The position numbers and the translations under genes were made by a program. Of a stretch of DNA of 64,000 nt, positions 1-11,475 are shown one piece after another. The notes under the pieces are model-generated. The model was not told where the DNA came from, did not search any database, and worked only from the letters and a program-made list of their open reading frames with translations. Each line of letters opens with the position of its first letter. The first letter of the stretch is position 1. Source of the stretch: Adiantum capillus-veneris (taxonomy: Eukaryota > Streptophyta > Polypodiopsida > Polypodiales > Pteridaceae); NCBI GenBank assembly GCA_014529385.2, contig CM043945.1, positions 151,815,741-151,879,740 on the forward strand. The letters are read 5' to 3'.

Positions 1-393
1 CGGCTATGAACCTCTCCTTCTTTAGGAACTCTTGACCCATACAGCCCATTGACGTAGAAACTCTTGTTTATACATGTAGTAGTCATCTAAGTCTTTTTGT
101 TTGTGAGAAACAATGTCTTGCCATAGCTTTTGAGTGTTTTGGGGATCAAAGAAGTATCTCTTCAAATGATTCACAACTTCCGTGTAATTCCCTTTAACTT
201 CCTCAGGCAAAGAGTCAAACCAAGTGCTAGCATCTTTCCTAAGGACCACCTCAAACATTTCTACACGTTCTTGATCAATTACTATCCTCTTGATATGGCA
301 AGACATCTTGAAATTCGCTAAAAATAATTCTGCATCCTCTCCACGCTCTCCAAAGAAAAGAGGCTATCCGGACATTTAGCGTTGGGCCTCCAT
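1..393 (-). pseudogene. gypsy family A gag, 5' fragment (copy A0)
   Basis: Amino-terminal part of a Ty3/gypsy capsid (Gag) gene, read leftward and cut by the window edge. The start codon is complementary to 391-393 and matches the MEAQRQMSG start of the copies at 14672 and 55568. The capsid core is clear, with motifs WFDSLPEEVKGNY and DPQNTQKLW. The gene is broken: TAA is the sixth codon, TAG follows four codons later, and about 28 bases are missing near position 30 relative to the other copies, which shifts the frame. It belongs to the element whose 5' LTR lies at 1008-3655; protease to integrase would lie left of the window. Confidence 0.85.
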
Positions 394-479
394 TGAATCA
401 ATTTCAAAGTGACAACACGTTTTTGTTTTTCTTTCTTAAAAATATTTACACAATAATATTTTCTAAATTGCAATCTATT

Positions 480-696
480 CTACAACAAAATAAAAATATG
501 CACATCAAATGACCTATGATAGTCAACAAGAGGCAAGATGACAGGATTGGTGACGCAAAATTTCTCCTACTCTTTGGGCACCAAACATGAACACTATACA
601 ATGTTGAAAATGGATCTTTCTACTAACTGCAACGTTTATTCTAATGTGTGGAGTGAAATAAAAAGGGAAAACCACTATTCCCGGGCCATTATCCAT
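480..696 (-). pseudogene. broken leader small ORF 2 of gypsy A0
   Basis: Counterpart of the intact 72-codon leader ORFs at 14369-14587 and 55260-55478. The start (complement of 694-696) and the first 48 or so residues are preserved, including MDNGPG and VFMFGAQRVGEI. A one-base loss after EI then shifts the frame, so the conserved LPL end is lost. Function unknown. Confidence 0.6.
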
Positions 697-719
697 TGTC
701 TATGCATGACCTAGTGCTT

Positions 720-931
720 TAAAACAAAATAAAAATATAGACGTCCAAACTAAGGTCATACTAATGAGAGGCAAAATAAAAGGATTTACTGAAACCTTTA
801 TTTCGGCCAACCTAAGAGGGCCCAAAATTCTAAAAATTACTCAGCTGAAATTGTAACTTTGTGCTTACAATGATATGCACCTTTTGCCTTGCAATAGGAA
901 CAAATGGGTCATACAAGTCTTCGTGATTCAT
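720..931 (-). pseudogene. broken leader small ORF 1 of gypsy A0
   Basis: Counterpart of the 70-codon leader ORFs at 14135-14347 and 55026-55238. It starts at the complement of 929-931 and keeps the residues NHEDLYDPFVPIARQKVHII before a frameshift. The downstream piece NPFILPLI can still be read in another frame. Function unknown. Confidence 0.55.
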
Positions 932-985
932 GCAAGCTACTTGATTATGCTAAAGGTTCAGCCTACACAAAACATACACAAGCCC

Positions 986-1003
986 TCCTCAGTGGAGGCA
1001 CCA
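986..1003 (-). promoter_or_regulatory. primer binding site of gypsy A0
   Basis: On the minus strand this reads TGGTGCCTCCACTGAGGA, four bases after the LTR end. It differs by one base from the TGGTGCCCCCACTGAGGA found at the same place in copy A1 and in family B, so it is the site where a tRNA would prime minus-strand synthesis. Confidence 0.7.
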
Positions 1004-1007
1004 AAAT

Positions 1008-2041
1008 TGAGGCGGTCCAGCACGGGCAACAAGAGGGGCGACCTCTAAACACCTCTCAAGGCTCCCGTGCTGCTCAATTGGGGCTGAGACAACCACAAGC
1101 ACAACACAACAACAAACCCATAGCCAAACCCAAACAAAATAGGGGCACCACCTACTTATGGGATGCGAACTAGGACGCAAGAGAGATTTGTCACAACCAA
1201 GAATATGCGCCACAAAAAACACACACAAGCAACCTCACAACAAAACACACACAAAATGGACCAGAGAGAGCTAGAGCAAAGGGAAAAGAGAGAGAGAGGC
1301 ATGGATCTTGCATAATACCTTATTTGGGACTTGCAAGTTGGATGGTTTGTTATTGATGGTATCGTAGAGCTTGTACAAAACTAGCTCAATGCTTAGTGAA
1401 TGCTAAACATTTCCAACACGCACACATTGTCTTAGGGTGTGCGAGACTTCTCACCACAATACCCTCTTACAAAGGACAAAAAATTGGCAAAAAATCAAAA
1501 CACACTAAAACACTTTCTAAAAATAAGATCAACTGATAGAAACTCAAAATACACAAGTCACCTTGAATTCACCAAACCGTATTGCACAAGTGAAAGGACA
1601 AAGATTTGAACGTCCAATCAGGCTTTTGATGCACCAAACCTCAATTTATTGATGATGGAGGAACATATACAATAGTAATTTTGATATTTTGAACTCACTC
1701 TCTCTCACTTGCAATGTGTAGCTTGAAAGCTCCTCTCACACCAAACGTGAAGCTCACAAAGTGGTTGCTACGCCTAAGTCTCTCCTCACGCATAGAGTGT
1801 TGGGGTGCTATGTGAGATATTGAAGGTTGTTTTACAAGAAGGAGAGGGGCCTATTTATAGGTTGGAGACCCCTCATTAAGATTATCGGATATCCTAATTT
1901 ACAAGCTAACAAATCAAGATTATGATTTTTTTCCAAATATCAAACATTGCACGCCTTCTTTGTCTGCTTGAGTCATGGATGTGGGCCCAAAAGAGAGTAT
2001 TATTGATGGTAGATAAGCTGAAAGTAGAGTTTTAAGGAAGC

Positions 2042-2095
<54 letters not shown>

Positions 2096-3655
2096 ACTAT
2101 GCACATGTCTTGAGGTGAGGTGTCTTTTATGGTTAGGTTAATGGCTATTTTGTGTTAGTATGTTAGTGGTTAGTGTTAGTAATCACTAGAAAGTTAATGA
2201 TATATTTACAATGGGTAGAATGAGGTGGGGGGTTGAAGTAAGATGGCTGAATGAAGTGAGTCAATCCTTGTGATGGTGAAGCTTGAAGAAGTACTTACTT
2301 GTGTAGGTTCCCAAAATGACTCTTCTTCTTCTTCTCTTCTTTATGCCACCGTCTCCAAGGTTGATTGTCGCGATGAAAATGGTAATTCGGTTGATGAGAT
2401 CTCTTAATTTGCAAATGTTAATCATTGTTTACATGCTAAATTTTATGTATATAGAGATGGGGAAGATGGAATTGTACTTTGGAAGTAATAGAGAGAGGTA
2501 TAGAGATGGTGTATGTACATGGAGAGCTTATATCAGAGCTATGGGAGTAAGAGGGGAGGTTAATGGTGAAGAAGATGAGAGAAACCATGAAAGGTTCCGG
2601 TTTGAGTGAGGGATTGAGAGGAATGAGTGTGTGTGTGTGTGTGTGTAGAAGTGTGGGAAAGAGGTGAGAGAAGACTATGGGTCACTTTGTGAGAAAAGTG
2701 GGCAGATTGGGGTCCACTCAAAAAACCTATATCACCGGTAGTAGCTCCAAAAATCATGAAACATTTTGAGATGATTATTTGGCTTCTAGGCTATATTTTC
2801 TTTGTTGACCACTTTTTCAAATTCTGAACGGGGATAGGCGCCAAAAATCTCACCAAAAAGCCTTTTTTTATGCCTGCAAAAGTCTTTTAGTGGTCCCCGC
2901 CTTTGTTGAATTTGCACATGCATCCAAAATTGAACCCCTTCTTTGTTATATCATGATACAAAGCATCCAAGTTCCCTTTACACATGCATGGAGAAGGATT
3001 ACTGATGAAATAAGAAATATATACATGGTGGGACTAGTGTATGGACTATTCATGGATTTTAGCTCAATGAGCACATGGTGTTAGAATAATGAGTATATAA
3101 AAAAAATAAATATGGAAGAATTATGGATATGGAAAAAGATATTGGAATCATATGATTTGATCACTCTTTTGGATTATTTTGGGTGAAAGAGGAAAAGGTA
3201 TGCAAGTAAATGAAAATAATATAATAAACATGACTAAGGGAGTAGAAATCAAATTTTTGTTTTCACGAGGGTGAGGGTGAAAATGTACACATTGGCAAAA
3301 AATATACTTATGGTGCCAAAGGATGAAAGAAGGTATACATAGGTTTAATAAAACACACACCTAGGTATAAATATTTCAATAAAATACCAAAATTATTATA
3401 AAAACCCCTATATTTAGGCCATATATATAATGAAATATTTACACACAAAAAAGACCATAACATATTTTTATATTTTTTTGTCCAACTAGCCCAGTGATTA
3501 GCTAATTGAGGGTTTTTAAGGAGATATGGGAAAAGTCCCCTAACTCCCACATGCCTATGTATAGTCAAAGGGTGAAGATCACCAAAGTGTTTGAGTGATT
3601 TGATAGGGTGAGGTAGCTCAGTATGGCAATTTGAATAGCCAAAAAACGGCTATCA
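1008..3655 (-). repeat. 5' LTR of gypsy A0
   Basis: Long terminal repeat of about 2648 bp, read leftward. Its outer end (3490-3655) is the reverse complement of the first 180 bases of the other family A LTRs, starting TGATAGCCG. Its inner end (1008-1170) matches the last 160 bases of those LTRs and abuts the primer site. The middle is strongly diverged and holds a (GA)n tract at 2045-2093 and a TATA-like CTATAAATAGG (complement of about 1850-1860). The matching 3' LTR and target duplication lie outside the window. Confidence 0.75.
2045..2093. repeat. (GA)n microsatellite
   Basis: Uninterrupted GA dinucleotide tract of about 49 bases, inside the A0 LTR. The other family A LTRs carry a CT/GA tract at a different place, next to the inner end. 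Confidence 0.95.
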
Positions 3656-5340
3656 CGAGATTCAGGAATAGCATATTTGGAGCAAAATTGTTTGAAGTTG
3701 ATCGATACGGAAAATGTATGCTCATGTGAATATTATACTACACCACTATTGGGGCAATTTCTTATTATCCCATTTGATCCTAGGAGCTATTAAAGAGCAA
3801 CTTGTAGATTCAAGGGTATCATTTATTTTCCTGTAGAGCAGGTTACTTGGAAGTAGATTTGTTTTTGGACATATGCTAAGACAGAAGTGTTTTTGGTTAT
3901 ATGATCAATAAGCTTACATGGCTAGCTTCTAGTTGACATCTTTGGACAATTGTAATAGTATCTTCACATCTTTTGAGATGGTTCTGCTACCAGAACTTGA
4001 AGTAAAGGACTTGACAATTCCGTGTGTAGACAAAGCAAGGCATACTTGATCTTGACAAGGTTCCCTAAAGCGAGCTGATGTTCAGGCCGTGTCCATAATG
4101 AACTGGAGCACTTGAGTTTGGTGGGGTTCACTAAACAGATTTCTTATAATTGAATGCTTTGGAGATACGACCACTACAGTTCAAAGTTTGGGATGGGACT
4201 GCTACCAGATAATTGAGCTAGATTATTGATGGTATGATTTAAACCTTCTTTTGTTTTACATGTGTTTACCAACTACGTGAGCTTGATGACAAGTAGCTTA
4301 AGGTGTTTATAACAGATGTATCTTGAAGACCGGTTGGCACAGACCGGAGGCTGTGCAAGTTCAGAGGGGGTGGATGTCCTACCGCTCCGCTTCCATGATA
4401 AGAAAATGAGCAAAGGAATGACAATCAGGTTTATCTGAATCCTACACAATTATTCAACACTAATAAGGGCTTGCTAACAAGCCAATTTTAAGTTAAAAGT
4501 GTGCCAGATGCGGCTCTAAGGGAAAAAAGATGTCTTGGTAATGCTAAACCGTGAATATGCTTGAAGTGCAGGTCAAGTCTGGGATTTTATTAATCAAAGT
4601 TGAAGTACTCGAAGTGCTCTACAAGCCTATCTTTACGACTCGTGAATCGGAGCTACAGATAAGAAGTTATGATAGTTTGAAGTTGAGTCGGTAGCAGATC
4701 CGTATTGCATTGGGTAGCTGCTGATAAAAGGTCAAAGATGATAGGAATGCATGGGTCCAAAGTGGTCACTTCCAGGAGCATGTCGGTCTTTCCAGTTTGT
4801 TAATTGGGGTTTTAGTTGGCAAGATATGGCCAGTCTAAGTATCACTGGGGGCCGGTTCCAAACCGCTCTGGTCCCCTTGATCAGTCAAGTTCATCTGCCA
4901 GTGCTTCAGTCAAATAGCAAGTGTGGCCACCCAAGGGCCATGGACGATATGAAAGCCAAATGTGGTGCCCTTCATAATGCCACCCATAGGCCATAACCTA
5001 AAGGCCGTCCACTAAGGCTGGCCGCCCACCAACTTAAAGGCCACCCAACAAATTAAAGGAGGACTTGAGTGTGAATAAAAGGGAAAAAGAAAAAGGCATG
5101 GCAAGAAGGACCATGGCGGGCAGTGCTGGGAAAGAAGAGGAGCTCGCGCCCGCCTGTGGGTTGCTTTGAGGATCGTGCGGAAGAAGGAGAAAATGCTCAA
5201 CAACCCATGGCGAGCAAGTTCGGAACCACCCACATGAGTTTTCATGAAGATTGAATTTTGGGCTACCACATCATAGGGTGGCTATCCATTAGCGACATCA
5301 CTAATGGGTTGGCCAATTTTAGAAAGCAAATGCATGCAGC

Positions 5341-5350
5341 CTATAAATAA
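5341..5350 (+). promoter_or_regulatory. TATA-like core promoter
   Basis: CTATAAATAA followed about 30 bases later by a CT-rich stretch (5362-5405), as expected for a plant TATA box and start region. It probably belongs to an unidentified LTR or old transposon. Confidence 0.35.
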
Positions 5351-5409
5351 GGGAGACGGCTCTCTTTTGGGGGATCTCTTCTTTTCATTCATCTTCTTCT
5401 CTTCGGAGG

Positions 5410-5950
5410 GGAATAGTAAGCTTAAGCCAAGCCTCTCTAATCTCATTAGATATCTTTATCACAAGCTCTAAGCCAAACCATCTCGATCTCATTAGCCATC
5501 AATCTTAAGCTTAAACCAAGCTTGATAACCCGCTTAAGCCAAAGCTTCTCGAATCTCCAAGCCATCATAATCTTAATCTCGAATCTCATTAGCCTTGATT
5601 ATTTTCATAAGCTCTCTAAAGCAAGCCAGCTTAGAACCAATCTTCCATAGTTGGTTCCAATCATATATAATCCTAATCTAAGCCGCCTAAGCCCAATTAA
5701 ATCTGGAATTAAGCCATAAATCTTAAGCATAAACAACTTAAGCCAAACCTTCTCAAATCTCAAGCCATGATAATCCTGAGCTTTCTTTAACCAAGCTGGA
5801 GAATCCGCTTATTCCAAGTCCTTGATCCACTCAAATTCTCTCTTCTTCTCATTCATCTAAGCCGCAATCCTAAGCCGAAAATTTTAAACCATAAACCTAA
5901 GCAACAATATTAAGCCAAATTGAAACTCTTAAGGCCCATTTGAAGCCGAA
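5410..5950. repeat. degenerate TAAGCC / CTCATTAGCC word tract
   Basis: About 540 bases in which AAGCC, TTAAGCC, TCTCATTAGCC and CTTAAGCCAA recur at irregular intervals. The units are too diverged for a clear period. No coding potential seen. Confidence 0.45.
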
Positions 5951-6539
5951 GCTCCCATAGCCATAGCGGAAGGAAAATTGATTCTCCCTCGACTGAAGCA
6001 GTAGAAGGAAAGCAAAGAAGATCAAGGAAAATTTTGCAGACCGATTAAGGCAAGAATCTTATTTGGTACTATTATCATTGGACCAGACATTAACATCATC
6101 ACTGAAGCTTGATTTTCTTAATTAGCACCTGGATAAAGGCAGGTTAAACCTTGTAAGGAGCATAAAATCCTCCATTAACGTTTGATTAAACAGGGATACT
6201 TTAAGTATTTGATTTGAGTTATCAAGTTTCAAACTGTCTGTTTTAAGCTCTGTCTTCATTAATTGTTTCTGTTGCAACTCTTTCCCTCGCACCTCTCATA
6301 GCCAGAGGCCCTGTGCCTTCCCGACTCACCTTTTGAATAAAAATCCCCGACATCATACCAGTGTACAGAAAGCTGGGAATTGTAGAAAATAAGGTGTTCA
6401 TATGATGTTGGGATGTACACAAGCCTCCTCTAGAGAGCATGTTAATTAATGTAGATGTGACTTTAAAAGTGATCCCTCTCAGATATGGTATGGTTTTTTC
6501 AGCATGTTGCAAGTGTAATAAGTTTAACCACTTTGCTAG

Positions 6540-6879
6540 TGTTAGAAGCAAGCTAACCCATGTAACAATTTTTGAGAGCTTTATTGTAAAAGACACTTAT
6601 TCTTTGATAAATCAAGAATATTCTAACTCCTATTTGCCAAGTGGATATTGTAATTGATGAGCCGGAGCTATAAGCTTTCGGATTGTATCAAGTTATCCCT
6701 AGCTAGAGCGCCCAAATGATTAGGTTTTTACCAAAGAAATCTTGGCTCTAAGGTATAAAAAGTCAATTTTGTAAAGTATTTATTAAGTTTTGGATAAGAA
6801 ATACACAACGTGAGCTAACGGCACTCACTTATCTCCTTCTCATGCTTCCTACTCCTTTGTTGGTTGTCACATTGCAGTG
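6540..6879 (+). repeat. left half of an old C-family LTR (D)
   Basis: Starts TGTTAGAAGCAAGCTAAC and follows the C-family LTR base by base with many differences, including the TATA box at 6754 (GGTATAAAAAG). It stops at CAGTG (6875-6879), which is the target duplication of element C. Its continuation is at 30178. Confidence 0.7.
6754..6761 (+). promoter_or_regulatory. TATA box of LTR D
   Basis: TATAAAAA preceded by TTGGCTCTAAGG, at the same LTR position as the boxes at 7101 and 29475. Confidence 0.5.
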
Positions 6880-7346
6880 TGTTAGCAGCAAGCTAACACG
6901 GACACCATTTTTTGCAGTTCTGTTTGTAAAACCTTTATAATTTTGATAAATCGGGAATATTGTAACTCCTATTTTCTCGGATAAACTTTGAAATTAATGA
7001 GTTGGGGCTACAATATTCTAGATTGTATCAGCCACTCATCACCCAGCTTTGGTAGAACTGCAAATTATTAGTTTTGACCACCCCAAAACCTTGGCTAAGG
7101 TATAAAAGCCAGTTTTTGTAAGTTTTTTATAAGTTTTGGATAAGAAATACACAGCCTGAGCTAACGGCGCTCACTTATCTCCTTCTCAGGCTTCCTACTC
7201 CCTCTCCGGTTGTCACATTGCGATTGCGTTTGTTGCATTGCAACCGTAGGTAAGAGCGCTACGCATTGACGTAAGCCATTCACAATATTTCGTAGCTTTT
7301 GGTGTCACCGACCCACGGCCTAATTTCATCATAACTAGGAATTTAC
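6880..7346 (+). repeat. 5' LTR of element C, first part
   Basis: First 467 bases of the LTR, matching 29254 onward of the 3' LTR. It holds a TATA box at 7101-7108. The copia element begins directly after it; its last five bases TTTAC are the copia target site. Confidence 0.85.
7101..7108 (+). promoter_or_regulatory. TATA box in the 5' LTR of C
   Basis: TATAAAAG after CTTGGCTAAGG; conserved at 29475 in the 3' LTR and at 6754 in LTR D. Confidence 0.6.
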
Positions 7347-7573
7347 TGTTGGAATTAGGGTTGCAGAGAAACACACACAGCTTGGAGAAGACGAAGGAAG
7401 CTCAAGGCACACAATAGAGAGTGTGTTACTTAGTGTGCAATAGAAAGATGGATAGCCCTAGAGTGATGGGCGTATATACAATGCACGGGGGGAAAAACCT
7501 CCTAAAGAGGGAAAAAATGCCCCGGCGGTCCTAGTGTGTTCACACACATCACTACCACATGTATATGGTAACA
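7347..7573 (-). repeat. 3' LTR of the copia element
   Basis: 227 bp, TG at one end and CA at the other, almost the same as 22059-22285. Confidence 0.9.
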
Positions 7574-7582
7574 AACCCCCCC
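7574..7582 (-). promoter_or_regulatory. polypurine tract of copia
   Basis: Reads GGGGGGGTT on the minus strand directly before the 3' LTR, the expected place for the plus-strand primer. Confidence 0.75.
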
Positions 7583-7648
7583 TGGAGTGATGCGGTGAAC
7601 GAGAGCTAGCACATGAGTAAAGGGAAGTGCCATGCCATGAGGACAGGA

Positions 7649-10600
7649 TCAGTCCACAAAGGGGAGTAAGCCCAAAGCTTTGCGGAAAGCTTCAAGCTTC
7701 TCACGAGACAATGCCTTTCTGAAAAGATCTACAAGGTTGTCCTGTGTTGGCATATAAGCCAAGCTGATCTCTCCTGCTGAGAGTCTCTCCCTGACATAGT
7801 GGTAATGCACCTCAATGTGCTTTGTGCGAGCATGAAAACCCGGGTTCCTCACAACTACCAATGCGCTCTGACTGTCAGTGTAGATAGTGTTGGCAGTGTC
7901 CTGTCCAACACTATCTACACTGACAGTACACTGGCAGTGTACTAATCCAATCTGAGTCCAAAAAAGCATGTAAGTCTGGCGGCAATGATCCCCCCTTGGG
8001 ATAAAACAAGCCAAGATGTAAAGTACCACTAAGGTAGCGGAAAATCCTCTTGACAGCTTGCCAAGGCTTAGACCCTGGGCTATGCATAAATCTGCTAACC
8101 TGTGAGATTGCAAACTGAATATCCGGCCTTGTGTTGCATACATAAATGAGGCAGCCAACAGCAGTTTGGTAAAGAGTGACATCAGCAAGATCGCCAGCAT
8201 CATGTAGACTCAACTTCAAACCTATTTCCATGGGAGTGGCAATAGGTTTGCAATCCTCAAGTCCAAACTTACATAGAAATGTCTCTATGTAACTTTTCTG
8301 ACACAAGGCAATACCACCATCACACTGCTTAAACTGTGTACCCAAGTAATGATGCAATAGCCCCAAATCTTTCATCTTGAAAGTAGCATTCAAATCAGCC
8401 TTAAATTCAGCAATATGTCTCTCATTTGGTCCAGTGATCAGCAAATCATCAACATAAAGAACCACGATCAGAAATACATCACCCTCACGCTTTACATACA
8501 ATGTGCTTTCTGTTGGACTGTTACGAAAGCCTTGTTTGACCAAATGAGTGTCAGCTTTCTCATACCAAGCACGAGGAGATTGCTTCAACCCATACAAAGC
8601 CTTGTTACATTTGCACACTTTGTCCTCTTGTCCTTTTATGACAAAACCGTGAGGCTGCGTTACATAAACTTCCTCAAATATGTCACCATTCAAGAAAACA
8701 GTAACAATGTCTAATTGATGTACATCCCAACCAAAATGAGCTGCCAATGCACATAGAAAACGCACAGTAGTCATACGACAAGTGGGAGAAAAAGTTTCTT
8801 CATAATCTATGCCTTTTTGCTGTGCATAACCCTTTGCAACAAGTCGAGCCTTATGGCGATCAATCTCACCATCCGGCTTGCGTTTCAACTTGTAAACCCA
8901 CTTCGTACCAATGGCCTTTTTGCCAGGAGGCAATTCACATAAAGTCCATGTGTCATTCTCTATAAGTGCATCATATTCTGATTGCATGGCAGCCATCCAA
9001 TTTTTTGAATTCTGTGCTTCATCAAAAGACAGAGGCTCCTCAACATCATGTAAACTAGACACAGCCAAAGCATAACAATCTGATGCATAAGATGCATGGT
9101 GAGAGCCTGAACGAGTACGACTAGACAAAGGTGCATCCAATTTATTGTCATGCAAAGTGTGCACCAGCCATTTTGGCATACCTCTAGCTTGCTCATTTTC
9201 AACCCTTTCCTCATCAAGTACATCATGTACATCTGCATCAGTAATAGGCTGATCTAAAACATTTTCAGAAACCCCCATAGGCTGTACATTTTCCTCATTG
9301 GAACTTACATTCGTATTTCCACCACTGAAAAGAGGCAACAAAGTGTCATAAATGTCCTGTGAGCTTACATTACTGTCTCTAGTACATGACAGCAAGGGGT
9401 GAACAGAATCTTCCACAAAAACTACATCCCGAGAAACCAGAATACGTTTTGTTTGCGGATGATACAACCTGTAACCTTTGCTTTTAGCACTATAACCAAC
9501 AAAAATACATTTGACAGCCTTATCATCCAATTTTCTGTGTTGCACTTGTGGCACCAAAGCATATGCCAAACAACCAAAAACACGCATGTGCTCAATAGAA
9601 GGTTTTCTATCATGCCATGCTTCATATGGAGTAATAGACTGCAAAGCTTTCGTAGGACACCTGTTAAGTACATAAGTGGCACACATGATGGCCTCAAGCC
9701 AAAAAAAATGTGGTAAAGCTTGACTTTTGACCATACATCGTGCCATTTCCGTTAGTGACCTGTTTTTCCACTCAGCAACACCATTTTGCTGAGGTGTATA
9801 AGGCACTGTACATTGGTGTTTTATCCCACGACTAGCCAGAAATGCATTAAATTCATGAGACATATACTCCCCCCCTCGATCTGAACGGAGGGTGCCCATA
9901 GTACATTTCGAGACATTTTCATCCATAGCCAGAAATTGTTTGAAGCACATAAACACTTCGGACTTCGATTTAAGCGGAAATACCCATGCATGCCTAGAGT
10001 AATCATCAATGAAAGTCACGAAGTACAGGTAATTGCCCAAGGACGGAGTTTGCATAGGCGCACAAACATCACTATGCGCAAGCTGCAACCTGCATGTGTC
10101 CCGAACTGAACCATCGTTTGGAAACTTAGAACGCTGCATCTTACCCAAAATACAGTCTTCACAAACATGTTTGACAGGTGCTTCAAGAGGCGGCAAAGAA
10201 GCAACCATATCAGATTTCTGCAAACGCAGCAAAGTGGCAAAATTTAGATGACCAAAACGTGCATGCCAAAGTTTTTCATCTGAAATAGCCCTTGAATCTG
10301 CAACAGCATTTGCAAAATTTTGTCCACACTTGTCATACAAAGTGAGCTTATACAGCCCACGGCACAGAATCCCACATGCAACAATTTCATCACCAAAACT
10401 GAGATCATGAACTGTACATCTGTCATCCACAAATTTGATATGGTGCGAATACAGATAAGAGATTCTTCTTGATCCCAGGTACATAAAGTGCATCAACAAG
10501 TGTGAAGGAACTGCCATTAGCAGTAGTGAGCACAATTTTTCCAACTCCCTGAACTGGATAAGAGGCGTTGTTGGCACAAGTGACTGAATTCCCATGAGGG

Positions 10601-10893
10601 ACAGACTCGAGAGAGGTAAACAATTCACGATGTGAGGTAATGTGCTTTGTAGCACCACTGTCGAAATACCACACATGTGAATCTGCAGCAACTGACAAGC
10701 ATGCATCATGGACAACAGGATTGTAAGTGCACTCTGCGCTAAAAGCCCGTTCTACATCAACATCAACAACACAGTCTCCTTTCACAGAAGACTCAACAAT
10801 GGCTACATTTGTAGTGGAACTAGCATTTACAGTGGAACCACCCTCTTTCTTCTTAGCCTCTTTGGCCTTCAACTTAGGACACGACTTGATCAA
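7649..10893 (-). pseudogene. copia pol: protease, integrase, RT, RNase H
   Basis: Polyprotein of a Ty1/copia element, in copia order. The first frame (10893 to about 10445) has the end of the zinc knuckle (SCPKLK) and the protease DSGATKHI (about 10650). A frameshift near 10445 leads into a 934-codon frame with the GAG-pre-integrase region (WHARFGHL), integrase D, D and E in HSDVC, SDRGGEY and NGVAE with 35 residues between the last two, and reverse transcriptase with YVDD near 8450. RNase H is damaged: near 7905 a foldback replaces about 50 codons, after which TDSQSA and RTKHIEV appear in a third frame ending at 7649. The enzyme is not functional as it stands. Confidence 0.9.
7871..7927. repeat. 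perfect 23-bp foldback in copia RNase H
   Basis: Bases 7871-7893 and 7905-7927 are exact reverse complements with an 11-base spacer. They sit where the copia RNase H reading breaks and part of the domain is missing. Confidence 0.9.
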
Positions 10894-10900
10894 GTGATCA

Positions 10901-10939
10901 TTGGATCATTAGGAAATTTCAGAGGTCATTTGGAGAGCC
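10901..10939 (+). repeat. left terminal inverted repeat
   Basis: Core CATTAGGAAATTTC then AGGTCATTTGGAGAGCC; inverted copy at 20855-20893 with five mismatches over 39 bases. Confidence 0.7.
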
Positions 10940-11260
10940 ATATGAAGAGAGAGAAAAGTAGAGCGCGTCCAATGAGCACGAAGGCTATGTTACGTAGGAA
11001 AGTACGTGGAAAGACTCAAAAAATAGGAAAATAGCATAAAACTTTCACGAATCTAGGATTGTAGCATCGTAATTTCCTTCCTTTTACCGAGCTTTTAGGT
11101 GCTTGCATGTGGTCCCACTTCTGATATTCTCTTATGGTCATTAACGTACTGGAGGGTGACCATTAAGCCCACACAAGATATTGGAATTCTAAAAAACTTT
11201 CCCTCCATTAGAATGCTTTCAAAGTGAATCTCCCTCCACTAAAGCTTTTCTCCGAGAGCT

Positions 11261-11475
11261 ATGGCTTCCACGTCTTCTCGCCCAAGAAGCTCCATGTGTT
11301 TACTGTCTCTCACACCAACAACCAACAACTGCACTTTGCCTAGAAGGCCAAGTAGTAGCATATCCTCAATTACAATATCAACTTCAATAAGTGCAGAGAA
11401 CCAATGGGTTGGACAAAGGATAAACAAAGGTTCATGGGTCCTCATGCAACCAAGAAGACCCAAGAGGTCTAGTGG
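11261..11475 (+). CDS. unknown short ORF, cut by gypsy A1
   Basis: An ATG at 11261 opens about 72 codons, rich in Ser, Thr, Pro and Arg (MASTSSRPRSS), that run directly into the LTR of A1 at 11476. The low-complexity Ser/Thr start resembles an organelle targeting peptide or a captured gene end, but there is no recognisable domain. It is the left remnant of the inverted-repeat element and points inward. It may be non-coding. Confidence 0.25.

Larger units (their letters stand above)
3656..6539. other. unassigned intergenic or old repeat DNA
   Basis: No open reading frame here looks like a known protein; those present are short and lack recognisable motifs. At 4900-5050 there are loose repeats of GGCC and CCAC words. 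From 5341 a TATA-like box is followed by a C/T-rich stretch and then a tract rich in TAAGCC words, an arrangement like the U3/R/U5 part of an LTR. No partner LTR, primer site or target duplication was found. Confidence 0.4.

Noticed and set aside
4751-5269. 81- and 85-codon frames at 4751-4996 and 5012-5269
   Set aside because: No motif, no neighbour of related kind and word-repeat DNA around them; likely chance.
6243-6596. 117-codon minus-strand frame before LTR D
   Set aside because: Half of it lies inside LTR D and no motif is recognised; composition gives no support for a gene.
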